This document shows, piece by piece, positions 52,389-61,185 of a stretch of 64,000 nt of DNA. Position 1 is the first letter of the stretch. Each line of letters starts with the position of its first letter. The position numbers and the translations under genes are program-made. This DNA comes from Ruminiclostridium sp. Lineage in GTDB: Bacteria; Bacillota; Clostridia; Oscillospirales; Ruminococcaceae. The stretch lies in assembly GCA_017635095.1 (NCBI GenBank), contig JAGBMA010000236.1, forward strand, positions 1-64,000. The letters are read 5' to 3'. Below the pieces are notes generated by a model. The model searched no databases, was not told the origin of the DNA, and saw nothing but the letters and a program-made list of their open reading frames with translations.

Positions 52389-53496
52389 TGTTTTCGAGAG
52401 CCTTGCTCTTGAGGTACGCGTTTATGAATCCGTCGATATCTCCGTCCATCACAGCCTGTATATTGCCCATTTCAAAACCTGTCCTGTGGTCTTTCGCGAG
52501 GGTATAGGGCATGAAAACGTATGAGCGGATCTGGGCGCCCCACGCGATCTGGAGCTGTTCGCCCTTGATATCGGAGATCTTTTCGAGGTGCTCGCGCTCT
52601 TTTATCTCAACGAGTTTCGAGATGAGCATTCTCATTGCGTACTCACGGTTCTGAACCTGTGAACGCTGGGTCTGGCAGGCGCATACAATACCTGTGGGCT
52701 TATGGATAAGGCGGACGGCGGAGCTGGTCTTGTTTACTTTCTGACCGCCTGCGCCGCTTGAGCGGTAAACTTCCATTTCGATGTCCTCGGGACGGATATC
52801 GACTGAGGTGTCCTCATCTATCTCGGGCATTACTTCAAGGCTCGCGAAACTCGTATGTCTGCGGCCGGAAGCGTCGAAAGGCGATACGCGCACAAGTCTG
52901 TGCACGCCGTTCTCGGATTTGAGGAATCCGTATGCGTTGAGACCTTCGATGAGTATGGAAGCGCTCTTTATGCCCGCTTCTTCGCCCTCAAGGTAATCGA
53001 GAAGCGACACTTTGAAGTTGTGGCGCTCTGCCCAACGGTTATACATTCTGTACAGCATCTCTACCCAGTCCTGCGCCTCGGTGCCGCCTGCACCCGCGTG
53101 GAAAGTGAGGATAGCGTTCTTTGAGTCAAATTCCCCCGAGAGCAGGGTAACGAGCTTCTGCTCTTCAAGCATAGCCTTGGTCTTATCCGCAAGCTCCTTT
53201 ATTTCCGGGAGCATCGACTCGTCTTCTTCCTCGTTTGCGAGCTCAGCCATTGTGATGACATCATCGAAGTTCTCGGCAAGCTTATCGTACTGTGCAAGCT
53301 TGGCTTTGAGCGCACCGAGCTTCTGAGAGATCTTCTGGGAGCTTTCCGGGTCGTTCCAGAAATCGGGCTGGGAAGTCTGTTCCTCAAGGTCTGCAATATC
53401 CTTCTTGAGACCGTCGATGTTTATAGCGGCCTTAAGATCCGCGAGCTGCGGCCTTAGACCTTCAAATTCAAGTATGAGTTCTTCGTACTGAAGCAT
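52381..53496 (-). CDS. prfB: Peptide chain release factor 2
   Basis: A 371-residue class-I release factor for UGA and UAA. The stop-codon motif is VSPFDASGRRHTSFAS (SPF) near 205, and the hydrolysis motif SSGAGGQKVNKTSSAVRL (GGQ) near 250. The reading frame runs without interruption from ATG 53496, so the programmed +1 frameshift found near codon 25 in many bacteria (CTT TGA C) is absent: the region reads ADLKAAINIDGL. The ribosome site is AAGGAG. Confidence 0.96.
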   Translation of the reverse strand: MLQYEELILEFEGLRPQLADLKAAINIDGLKKDIADLEEQTSQPDFWNDPESSQKISQKLGALKAKLAQYDKLAENFDDVITMAELANEEEDESMLPEIKELADKTKAMLEEQKLVTLLSGEFDSKNAILTFHAGAGGTEAQDWVEMLYRMYNRWAERHNFKVSLLDYLEGEEAGIKSASILIEGLNAYGFLKSENGVHRLVRVSPFDASGRRHTSFASLEVMPEIDEDTSVDIRPEDIEMEVYRSSGAGGQKVNKTSSAVRLIHKPTGIVCACQTQRSQVQNREYAMRMLISKLVEIKEREHLEKISDIKGEQLQIAWGAQIRSYVFMPYTLAKDHRTGFEMGNIQAVMDGDIDGFINAYLKSKALENNE

Positions 53497-53533
53497 GATC
53501 TTTCTCCTTGTCTTATCGCTTTGTATTCAAGTT

Positions 53534-53562
53534 ATTATACAACATTTTCCCGGTTTTGTAAA
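53534..53562 (-). promoter_or_regulatory. Promoter of prfB
   Basis: On the minus strand TTTACA (53562-53557), a 17-nt spacer and TATAAT (53539-53534). Confidence 0.8.
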
Positions 53563-53643
53563 GAGGTTTTGAAGCTATTTTATCACGTTCGATGCAGCAA
53601 ATGAAAATTTATGAACAAATTGTATATTTTTTTTCGATTATAC

Positions 53644-53672
53644 TTGATTTTATGTGCAATATATTGTATAAT
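53644..53672 (+). promoter_or_regulatory. Promoter of the GGDEF/kinase operon
   Basis: TTGATT (53644-53649), a 17-nt spacer and TATAAT (53667-53672), about 28 nt before the first start codon. Confidence 0.75.
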
Positions 53673-53700
53673 AAATTAAATATCATTTGTATGGAGGCCG

Positions 53701-54804
53701 GTGGGTTTGTTTACCAAAGTAATCGATTTCGCTCTTGATATCCTCAACAAACTTGCAAGTGACGAAGGCAACGCTTTTCGTTACAGGCTTATCTATGGCT
53801 TCTGCTTTGTTGTCCACGCGTTTTATGCGATTCTGTTCGGACTTGTAGGCGTTACCGAACTTATGATCTTCAATATCGTGAGCACCGTGCTTTATATGAC
53901 CGGTCTTATAGCGATAAAAAACAACAGGTTCACGGTAGTGTGGCTGTACCTGCTGTCCGGTGAGATAATGATACACAGCCTCATGACGAGCATCTATATC
54001 GGGTTCAATTACCAGTTCACACTCTATGCGCTTGCGATAATCCCCGTAACATATTTCATTTCGTTCCTCGATTCGGAAATTAAACACCCCTTCGTCATTT
54101 CTTCCGTTCTTGCCGCCATAAACGTCAGCACCATGATCGGAGCTCTCGATATAAGCAGTGTGAAGCTGCCGGTGTATGAGGATTTCCCGCTGCTGTTCGA
54201 GACCTCGGTGATGCGTATAAACCTCATTACCGCTGTGCTCATACTCGTTTCTTTCTCGGCGATGTTCATTGCTAAGATTAGCTATGACCTGAAAGTTTTA
54301 AGGGAAAGCAACGTCACCCTCGACCGTCTCGCAAACTATGACCAGCTCACAGGGCTGCGCAACCGCAACCATATCCGCGCGATCTTCGGCGAATATATGG
54401 ATAGCAGCGAACCGTACTGTGTGATCCTCGGAGACATAGATGATTTCAAGAGCGTCAACGATACCTACGGTCACAACGCGGGCGATGAAGTGCTCAGAAC
54501 AGTTTCTTCGATAATATCCGGCTCTGTCGGCGACTCCGGGGTCGTGTGCCGCTGGGGCGGTGAAGAGATACTTATTCTTGCAAAAGGCGCCCATAAGCAT
54601 TGCATGGAGCTTAACGAAAAGATCCTTTCAAAGATAAGGGAGACCGTCGTTGAAAGCGGAGAATACAATATCGGTATCACTATGACATTCGGCCTGTGCG
54701 ACAGTGACGATGCTTCGGATATAGAAAAGCTGATATCTCTTGCAGATAAACGTCTTTACATAGGAAAGAACAGCGGCAAGAACCGCATCGTTGCACAAGG
54801 CTGA
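53701..54804 (+). CDS. Membrane diguanylate cyclase (GGDEF)
   Basis: A 367-residue protein. The N-terminal half (about 25-195) has about six hydrophobic helices, a membrane sensor of unknown ligand. The GGDEF domain (about 205-365) shows LTGLRNRNHIRAIF, ILGDIDDFKSVNDTYGHNAGDEVL and the active-site CRWGGEEILI (GGEEI, an accepted variant). The RxxD inhibitory site is missing. It should make c-di-GMP from GTP. The start is GTG 53701, 3 nt after GGAGG; TTG 53707 with 9 nt spacing is equally possible. It lies 18 nt before the histidine kinase gene. Confidence 0.9.
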   Translation: MGLFTKVIDFALDILNKLASDEGNAFRYRLIYGFCFVVHAFYAILFGLVGVTELMIFNIVSTVLYMTGLIAIKNNRFTVVWLYLLSGEIMIHSLMTSIYIGFNYQFTLYALAIIPVTYFISFLDSEIKHPFVISSVLAAINVSTMIGALDISSVKLPVYEDFPLLFETSVMRINLITAVLILVSFSAMFIAKISYDLKVLRESNVTLDRLANYDQLTGLRNRNHIRAIFGEYMDSSEPYCVILGDIDDFKSVNDTYGHNAGDEVLRTVSSIISGSVGDSGVVCRWGGEEILILAKGAHKHCMELNEKILSKIRETVVESGEYNIGITMTFGLCDSDDASDIEKLISLADKRLYIGKNSGKNRIVAQG

Positions 54805-54822
54805 GAAAAGCAGGTAGAACAA

Positions 54823-57800
54823 ATGACACGCAGACAAAAAATAATAAGAACAGTCATCACTTTGCTCATAACCCTTGTGATGACTGTAAATGTTTTGTGG
54901 CTCCGTTCGGATGACATGACCGCATCCTCGATAGCCCGGATAGAATACATGGGGATAACCTTCTCGTTCACGGATCTGTTCGTGATAATCACAGCGGGTA
55001 TCTGCGGCTATCAGTATGGTATCATAGTTTTCCTCGCGGCGCTTATAGCACAGGCATTGTCCAACGGAGGAGTGGTGGAAGGTCTTTTTTCGCTGCTCAT
55101 CTACTTCGTCATATCAATTGTAGCCGGTTATTTTTCCGAGAACCGCTGGTACAAAAAGTGGTGGAAAACGCTATTGTCCGTTATCTACTTTACTGTAATT
55201 CTCGGTGGTTCGTGGTATATCGTATTTGTTCAGCTCTACAGTGTAAATACCGATTACACCGGAATGGAGCTTTGGCAGCTCTGTCTCGGCGCCGTGCCGG
55301 AAGTACTCGCTGCGGTTTTTGTGCAGTTCATGTTCTTCCGCTTCGTCCCGGACAAGATCAAGAATTACATAGGCAAATGCTGCGTCTATACAAAGGCGTA
55401 TGAGGAATCAAGCGAGTTCCGCCATGCAGGCGGCTCCGTTCTCAAACGCCAGGTAACAATGATGACCATGTCCGAGGCTCTGCTGCTGAGCTTCTTTGCG
55501 GTGATCCTCTCAAACGCACAGGTGTCTCAGATGTATCACAGCCAGCGTGAGCGTGCATACCAGATGCGCACCATCTATATCCCATCTCAGGAGACAGAGT
55601 CCTCCGCCGATGATACCGCTTCCGGTACAGCGGAAGAAACTGCTGCGGCAGAAGGATCCGCTGCCGAAGAAGAAACAGCGGATACCGAGGCAGCGGAAAC
55701 ATCGGGGGAAAAGAGCGAAGATGCTCCTTCCGATACTGCCAGACCCATGTTTAAACCGGACAAGAAGCCCGAACAGGCGTACGAGCTCACCGATGACCAG
55801 TTCCAGAAGATAACCCAGAATTTCATGCTCAGCGACCGGGATATAATAATCATGGATATCCAGCTCGGACTTATCGTTATGTGTATCGCTATGCCTCTCG
55901 GTATGTTCTTCAATAATATGATGCTCAGAAAAGTCGTGTTTCCGATAAGAATACTTTCGTCCGTAATGAACGATTATTTTTCGGATGATAAGGAAAAGCG
56001 CGCAGAGCTCATGGATAAGCTCAAGTCGATAAAGCTTAAGGGCAGGAATAACGAGATCAATATACTCAACAGCTCCATGCAGCGCATGATCGACGATATG
56101 ACGAATTACATAGATGCTCTCGAACGCGAGAAAAAGCTCGAATCCGACCTGCAGATAGCCGAGGCGCGCAGTGAGGCAAAGTCCGTGTTCCTGTCAAATA
56201 TGTCACATGAGATAAGAACACCTATCAACGCGGTGCTGGGCATGAATGAGATGATACTGCGCGAGAGCAGGGAACCCAACACCATCGAGTACGCTGAGAA
56301 TGTAAAGAACGCCGGCAACACACTACTCGGACTTGTGAACGATATTCTCGATTTCTCGAAGATAGAAGCGGGGAAGATGGATATTATCCCTGTTGACTAC
56401 GACCTTGCGTCCGTGCTCAACGACCTTGTGACCATGATCCAGACCCGGGCGGACGACAAGGGGCTGCTGCTTGAGATAAGCGTTGACCCGCAGATCCCCG
56501 TAAGACTGTACGGCGACGAGATACGCGTGAAGCAGGCGGTAACGAACATTCTTACCAATGCCGTCAAGTACACGGAAAAGGGAAGCGTTTCCATGAATGT
56601 CAGCTGTGAAAAGCTCCCGCCGGAAGACGGTGCGGACATGATCGGACTTCGTTTTGAGATCTCGGATACGGGTATCGGAATAAAGCAGGAGGATATGAAG
56701 AAGCTCTTCTCGGCTTTTGAGCGCATCGAGGAGGAGCGAAACCGCACCATTGAAGGAACCGGTCTCGGCATGAACATAACACAGAGACTTCTGTCCATGA
56801 TGGGGAGTCACCTTGAGGTACAGAGCGAATACGGCAAGGGTTCCACTTTCGCCTTTACCGTAAAACAGAAAGTTCTGTCCGATACTCCTATCGGCAATTA
56901 TGAGGAATCCTACAGACAGACTCTTGCGGAAAGAAAACGCTATAAGGAGAAATTCACCGCTCCCGATGCGGAAGTGCTCGTTGTAGATGATACGAGAATG
57001 AATCTTGCAGTCTTCAAGAGCCTGCTCAAAAAGACCCTCGTGCACATAGACACAGCTTCGAGCGGAGACGAGTGCCTTGAACTTGCCGCAAAGAAAAAGT
57101 ACGATATCATCTTCCTCGACCACAGAATGCCGGAGAAGGACGGTATAGAGACACTGCAGGAGCTTCTTGCGGACAAGGACGGGATAAATATAGAGACGCC
57201 TGTTATCTGTCTTACCGCGAATGCAGTCTCCGGTGCCCGGGAGGAATACATCAGCGCCGGATTTGACGATTACCTCACGAAGCCTATCGACCCGGATCAT
57301 CTCGAAGCCGCGTTGATAAAATATCTGCCGCCGGAAAAGGTCATGGCTGCTTCCGCAGGCGACGTGAGCGAAGATGAGCCTGTAACGGCGGAGGACAGCA
57401 GCGGACTTCCGGCATGGCTTGTCGGGATAGCGGCAATAGATACCGCCGAGGGCGTGCGTCATTGCGGAGATGAAGATATCTACATGGAGACTCTCACGGT
57501 ATATGCGGAAAGCGCCGCGGAAAGTGCAGATGAGATCGACCGGCTCTGGCGGGAACGTGATATTGAGAATGTCACTGTCAAGGTCCATGCTCTCAAGAGC
57601 ACGTCCCGTGTCATAGGCGCAATGAAGCTGGGGGATTTTGCGGAGCGTCTCGAAAAAGCCGGAAATGACGGTGACGTACAAACCCTCGAAGATAACATGG
57701 ACGAACTGCTGAGCGAATACAGAGACCTCGGAGCGGCACTTTCTCCGCTTGTGCAGCCGAAAGATGACGCAGATCTTCCCGAGCTGCCGGAAGAGAAGCT

Positions 57801-57984
57801 TCGGGAAGCATATGAAGCCATACGCGAGCTTGCGGAAGTGTTCGATTACGACAGCGTTTTGTTCGTCATGGATTCACTCAACGGGTACAAAGCGCCCGCG
57901 GGTGAGAAAGAAAAACTCACTGCACTAAGATCTGCAGTGTCAAAACCCGACTGGGATATGATAAAGAAAGTCCTGGGGGAATAA
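54823..57984 (+). CDS. Hybrid sensor histidine kinase (HisKA-HATPase-REC-Hpt)
   Basis: A 1053-residue membrane kinase. Several N-terminal membrane helices (about 8-155), one near 215-232, a soluble Ala/Glu/Ser/Thr-rich loop (about 255-310), then a last membrane helix near 345-366. HisKA FLSNMSHEIRTPINAVLGMNE with the His near 462; HATPase NILTNAVKYTEKG, DTGIGIKQEDM and EGTGLGMNI; receiver VLVVDDTRMNLAVF with phospho-Asp in FLDHRMPEKDG near 766; C-terminal Hpt with VHALKSTSRVIGA (His near 923). All phosphorelay residues are present, so the chain His-Asp-His is complete and the next acceptor may be the protein encoded downstream. Confidence 0.93.
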   Translation: MTRRQKIIRTVITLLITLVMTVNVLWLRSDDMTASSIARIEYMGITFSFTDLFVIITAGICGYQYGIIVFLAALIAQALSNGGVVEGLFSLLIYFVISIVAGYFSENRWYKKWWKTLLSVIYFTVILGGSWYIVFVQLYSVNTDYTGMELWQLCLGAVPEVLAAVFVQFMFFRFVPDKIKNYIGKCCVYTKAYEESSEFRHAGGSVLKRQVTMMTMSEALLLSFFAVILSNAQVSQMYHSQRERAYQMRTIYIPSQETESSADDTASGTAEETAAAEGSAAEEETADTEAAETSGEKSEDAPSDTARPMFKPDKKPEQAYELTDDQFQKITQNFMLSDRDIIIMDIQLGLIVMCIAMPLGMFFNNMMLRKVVFPIRILSSVMNDYFSDDKEKRAELMDKLKSIKLKGRNNEINILNSSMQRMIDDMTNYIDALEREKKLESDLQIAEARSEAKSVFLSNMSHEIRTPINAVLGMNEMILRESREPNTIEYAENVKNAGNTLLGLVNDILDFSKIEAGKMDIIPVDYDLASVLNDLVTMIQTRADDKGLLLEISVDPQIPVRLYGDEIRVKQAVTNILTNAVKYTEKGSVSMNVSCEKLPPEDGADMIGLRFEISDTGIGIKQEDMKKLFSAFERIEEERNRTIEGTGLGMNITQRLLSMMGSHLEVQSEYGKGSTFAFTVKQKVLSDTPIGNYEESYRQTLAERKRYKEKFTAPDAEVLVVDDTRMNLAVFKSLLKKTLVHIDTASSGDECLELAAKKKYDIIFLDHRMPEKDGIETLQELLADKDGINIETPVICLTANAVSGAREEYISAGFDDYLTKPIDPDHLEAALIKYLPPEKVMAASAGDVSEDEPVTAEDSSGLPAWLVGIAAIDTAEGVRHCGDEDIYMETLTVYAESAAESADEIDRLWRERDIENVTVKVHALKSTSRVIGAMKLGDFAERLEKAGNDGDVQTLEDNMDELLSEYRDLGAALSPLVQPKDDADLPELPEEKLREAYEAIRELAEVFDYDSVLFVMDSLNGYKAPAGEKEKLTALRSAVSKPDWDMIKKVLGE

Positions 57985-58002
57985 AGGTAAGGAGAACGGA
58001 AA

Positions 58003-58782
58003 ATGGAGAAAAACATACTGCTGATAAGCGACGGCGGGGGATTTATGATCGACGCGCTCGCTAACAACCTGAAAAAAACGGCAGGATTCAATGTAGTGCA
58101 GATCAGACCCACAATAGACGAGATCAAGACAGGTCTTGAATCAGCGGATATATTTCTGCTCTACGCAGGGAATTTCGTGCATGAAGCGGTAGATGTGCTG
58201 GTGTATCTTAAAGATATCTGTGCGGAGAACAAGAAGATACTGTGCACGATAGGCTACGACAAGGAGCTTGAAGTTATCGGGAAGACTATCCCCGACAGTG
58301 CTGTGACCCGTAAGTTCCTCCGGCCTTTCGATATGCGCAAGCTCGCTGATGAGCTGGAAAAGGTCACCTCGCTCAGCGACGGCATGATCCCCGAGCAGTC
58401 CAAGCACATACTGCTTGTGGACGATGACGGAGCTTTTCTGAAGATGATGCAGACCTGGCTCTCGCCCCATTATCACGTTACGATCGTAAATTCCGGAATG
58501 CAGGCTATAACGTTTATCGCCACAAACACGCCGGATCTTATCCTACTCGATTACGATATGCCCATAACTCCCGGGCCGCAGGTGCTTGAGATGATACGGA
58601 GCGAACCTGCGTCAGCCGATATACCGGTGATCTTCCTTACCGGCAAGAACGACCGCGAGAGCGTAACGAACGTTATGCGCCTGAAGCCGCAGGGCTACCT
58701 GCTGAAATCCATGAAAAAGCAGGACATACTTGATTCTGTGAACCATTTCTTTGTTACAAGAGAATGGAAGTCCATGCAATAA
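58003..58782 (+). CDS. Two-domain receiver protein without output domain
   Basis: A 259-residue protein. Residues 1-125 form a receiver-like fold (NILLISDGGGFMIDAL) that lacks the acidic pocket and phospho-Asp (IFLLYAGN in its place), a likely pseudo-receiver. Residues about 133-250 are a complete receiver: HILLVDDDGAF, LILLDYDMPITPG (Asp near 183), FLTGKND and the Lys in GYLLKSM. No DNA-binding or enzyme domain follows, so it may work by protein contact, like CheY or Spo0F. It starts 18 nt after the kinase gene with AAGGAG upstream. Confidence 0.88.
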   Translation: MEKNILLISDGGGFMIDALANNLKKTAGFNVVQIRPTIDEIKTGLESADIFLLYAGNFVHEAVDVLVYLKDICAENKKILCTIGYDKELEVIGKTIPDSAVTRKFLRPFDMRKLADELEKVTSLSDGMIPEQSKHILLVDDDGAFLKMMQTWLSPHYHVTIVNSGMQAITFIATNTPDLILLDYDMPITPGPQVLEMIRSEPASADIPVIFLTGKNDRESVTNVMRLKPQGYLLKSMKKQDILDSVNHFFVTREWKSMQ

Positions 58783-58794
58783 TAAATGTGTCCT

Positions 58795-58820
58795 CAATAA
58801 CTGCCAAAAGGCAGTTATTG
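58795..58820 (+). other. Hairpin downstream of the receiver gene
   Basis: CAATAACTGCC/GGCAGTTATTG, an 11-bp perfect stem with an AAAA loop and no T-run after it. It precedes the true terminator by 20 nt. Confidence 0.6.
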
Positions 58821-58840
58821 ACTGATGAGCAGACATTAAT

Positions 58841-58876
58841 AAAACGGGTAATGCCATAACGCATTACCCGTTTTTT
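58841..58876. terminator. Bidirectional terminator, 14-bp stem
   Basis: AAAACGGGTAATGC (58841-58854) pairs with GCATTACCCGTTTT (58861-58874), with TT following. It lies between convergent genes and touches the stop codon of the epimerase-like gene. Confidence 0.9.
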
Positions 58877-59754
58877 CATATTTCTTCGATCTTTATGCAA
58901 TATGTTTTTGTTTCACCGGCACCGGCGGTCTGGATACCGCGCTTGTGCACGAATATACCGTCATCGGTGTCGTAGTCGTCACACCCGCACCATGGTTCTA
59001 TGCAAACGAACGGTGCGTTTTTGTGGTCGGGAGTCCATACCCCGAGCGTCTCAAAGCCGTCCCAGCTTATTCTTACGCCCTTTCCGCTCTTTCCGGAAAC
59101 AAGCGCCGCCGACTTCGATCTTATGGTGTCGAAGTAAACGCAGTCGTTGTCGAACAGCGGGTAGGCGAGCTTAAACTCGCTTGTGCCGTCAAGCCGCGAA
59201 ACTCTGTTGTTGTCGCCCCACATTCTTGTTTCAAGATCCATTACAGGGCTGTTCACAGTCTCATTTTTCTCGAAAATGAGGCTGTAGTCCGTGAAATCCG
59301 CGCCCTCCTCATTCGGGCAGGCGAACGCGGGGTGTGCACCGATACAGTATGGCATATTCCCGATGCCGCTGTTTGTTACGGTGTATTTCATTTCGAGACT
59401 GTCCTCATTAAGTGTGTACTGCAGCGTCAGCACAAAATCAAAGGGGAAGGAGAGTTTCGTCTGTTCGTTGGCGCGGAAAGTGAATGATGCACAGTTATCC
59501 GAGATTTTTTCAGCTTCAAACGTGTTGTCGCGTGCAAATCCGTGCTTTGTTATTGCGTATTCCCTGCCGTTTATGAGCGTTTTTCCTCCGTGCAGATTAC
59601 CGATCATGGGGAACAGTATCGGTGAGGATTTGCCCCAGAATGCCGGATCTGCACGCCACATAAGTTCCTTGCCGGAAAAGTCGAGAGAGCGAAGTTCTGC
59701 ACCCTTGTCAAGTATCACGGCTTTTGCTGCACCATTAGTGAGAGTTATTTCCAT
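58876..59754 (-). CDS. Aldose 1-epimerase-like protein (LacX type)
   Basis: A 292-residue galactose-mutarotase-superfamily protein. LDKGAELRSLDFSGKELMWRAD, SSPILFPMIGNL, KHGFARDNTFE and IGAHPAFACPNEEG (His ligand) fit the LacX/YeaD-like branch, which acts on free aldoses or hexose 6-phosphates. ATG 59754 has AAGGAG about 10 nt before it. It follows the GH26 gene by 14 nt, so it may convert anomers of released mannose or manno-oligomers (inference). Confidence 0.88.
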   Translation of the reverse strand: MEITLTNGAAKAVILDKGAELRSLDFSGKELMWRADPAFWGKSSPILFPMIGNLHGGKTLINGREYAITKHGFARDNTFEAEKISDNCASFTFRANEQTKLSFPFDFVLTLQYTLNEDSLEMKYTVTNSGIGNMPYCIGAHPAFACPNEEGADFTDYSLIFEKNETVNSPVMDLETRMWGDNNRVSRLDGTSEFKLAYPLFDNDCVYFDTIRSKSAALVSGKSGKGVRISWDGFETLGVWTPDHKNAPFVCIEPWCGCDDYDTDDGIFVHKRGIQTAGAGETKTYCIKIEEI

Positions 59755-59768
59755 AGCAGTTTCGCTCC

Positions 59769-61172
59769 TTAATCTGTGGCTTTTGCGGCATCTTTTTCGC
59801 GCTGGAATTCGATATCGGGGAGAGCAAGCTGGATCCTTCCGGGAAGTTCCCGTGAAGTCCCCTCGAAATCCGGAAGTTCCGACCATGTGATGACAGTATC
59901 GGAAGCCATTACTTTTTTCAGGAAGTCTGCGGTCATTCTTTTTTCGTTTACGAGCGGGATACCTACGAGCGTGGAGTCGAGATAGATGAACGCACCGTCA
60001 CCTCTGCCGCCGCTGCACCAGGGCATATAATAGAGCCACTTCACGCTGTCCATATTCGCGGCAAGCTCGTCGGAGTCGGGGATATATCCGCATTCCGAAA
60101 GTGCAAGCATCTTTCCCTCGGCTGTGATCTTCTGAAGCTTGTTGTAGTCGCTTTCGAGCACAGTATGATTCTCGGAGTTGGGGTAAACGTCGATGCCCGC
60201 GATATCATAGGTATTAGGGTGGACTTCGGCATTCTTTGTCTGGCCGTTCCATACCCAGATGAGATTTGTAAGCTTGTGATAGTTTTCTAGACGGTCGTAG
60301 ATCATATACCAGAGCTTCTGATAGCACTGTTCTTTGAGCTGCTCCTTATCCTTTATACCCCACCAGAACCATGCGCCGCTCGCTTCGTGGAGCGGTCTCC
60401 AGAGCACCGGTACTCCCGCGGCTTCAAGGCGCTGGAGCTCATGAGCTATAAGGTCTATATCGTGTATAGCCCTTTCGTATTCCTTTGTTCCGGGGGTGAC
60501 GGCTTTCGCGATATCAAATGTGGTGGAAGGCTGACCGTCGCTTGCGCCGGGAGTGTAGAACGCTGTGGCGTTGTTTTCGGGATCGTCGATGTCGCAGGGT
60601 ACGTTCCAGTGCCAGCAGAAGCATACAATTCCATTCGACTTGGTATGCCAGTCTATCGCCATCTGAGTCCAGTCAGCCCCGTCACCGAACTGAGTGGTCT
60701 TGAAGATGAAATCAAAGCCCTTCATGGCGGGCAGATCCTCGGTGTAGTAGTAGTATGTGAGGAAGTCCTTATCCTGGTCGTTGCTGAGCTGCTGAGCCGA
60801 AAGCACCTGTTTGCCGTAGATGCTTTTAAGCCAGCGGTAAAGTTCAAGCGTCTCCGGGTTTGTATTATCGGATACTGGGTGATCTTCGCTGACGGTCTTT
60901 TCGTCGAGCTGTTTCAGAAGTGCGTCAAAATCGGTCTGATAGCTTAGCGCGACTTCCATATCCACATCTCCGTCTGCTGTCATTGCCACCGGATTTGAGA
61001 GGGTCTCCGCGTTGTTCCCGGAAGCTTCCGTCTGGTCGGGTGCAGCTTCCGAAACCGTTGTATCCGCGCCGGTCTGCACATTCGTATTATCCGTGCTGCC
61101 GCAGCCTGCCGCAGTAAGCAGTACCGTGAGAGCTGCAAAAGCGGAAGTGAGTTTTGTACTAATTTTGTTCAT
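59769..61172 (-). CDS. GH26 beta-mannanase lipoprotein
   Basis: A 467-residue secreted glycoside hydrolase. Signal MNKISTKLTSAFAALTVLLTAAG with lipobox Cys near 24, a Thr/Glu/Ala-rich linker (about 30-70), then the GH26 barrel: CWHWNVPC, acid/base Glu in LWRPLHEASGAWFWWG near 262, LIWVWNG, and the nucleophile Glu in MLALSECGYIPD near 360. Known GH26 enzymes cleave beta-1,4-mannan. It would sit on the outer face of the membrane. ATG 61172 with GGAG upstream. Confidence 0.93.
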   Translation of the reverse strand: MNKISTKLTSAFAALTVLLTAAGCGSTDNTNVQTGADTTVSEAAPDQTEASGNNAETLSNPVAMTADGDVDMEVALSYQTDFDALLKQLDEKTVSEDHPVSDNTNPETLELYRWLKSIYGKQVLSAQQLSNDQDKDFLTYYYYTEDLPAMKGFDFIFKTTQFGDGADWTQMAIDWHTKSNGIVCFCWHWNVPCDIDDPENNATAFYTPGASDGQPSTTFDIAKAVTPGTKEYERAIHDIDLIAHELQRLEAAGVPVLWRPLHEASGAWFWWGIKDKEQLKEQCYQKLWYMIYDRLENYHKLTNLIWVWNGQTKNAEVHPNTYDIAGIDVYPNSENHTVLESDYNKLQKITAEGKMLALSECGYIPDSDELAANMDSVKWLYYMPWCSGGRGDGAFIYLDSTLVGIPLVNEKRMTADFLKKVMASDTVITWSELPDFEGTSRELPGRIQLALPDIEFQREKDAAKATD

Positions 61173-61185
61173 ATCAGTTCTCCAT

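Noticed and set aside
52380..53500. Programmed frameshift in prfB
   Set aside because: The frame is continuous from ATG 53496 and contains no CTT TGA site.
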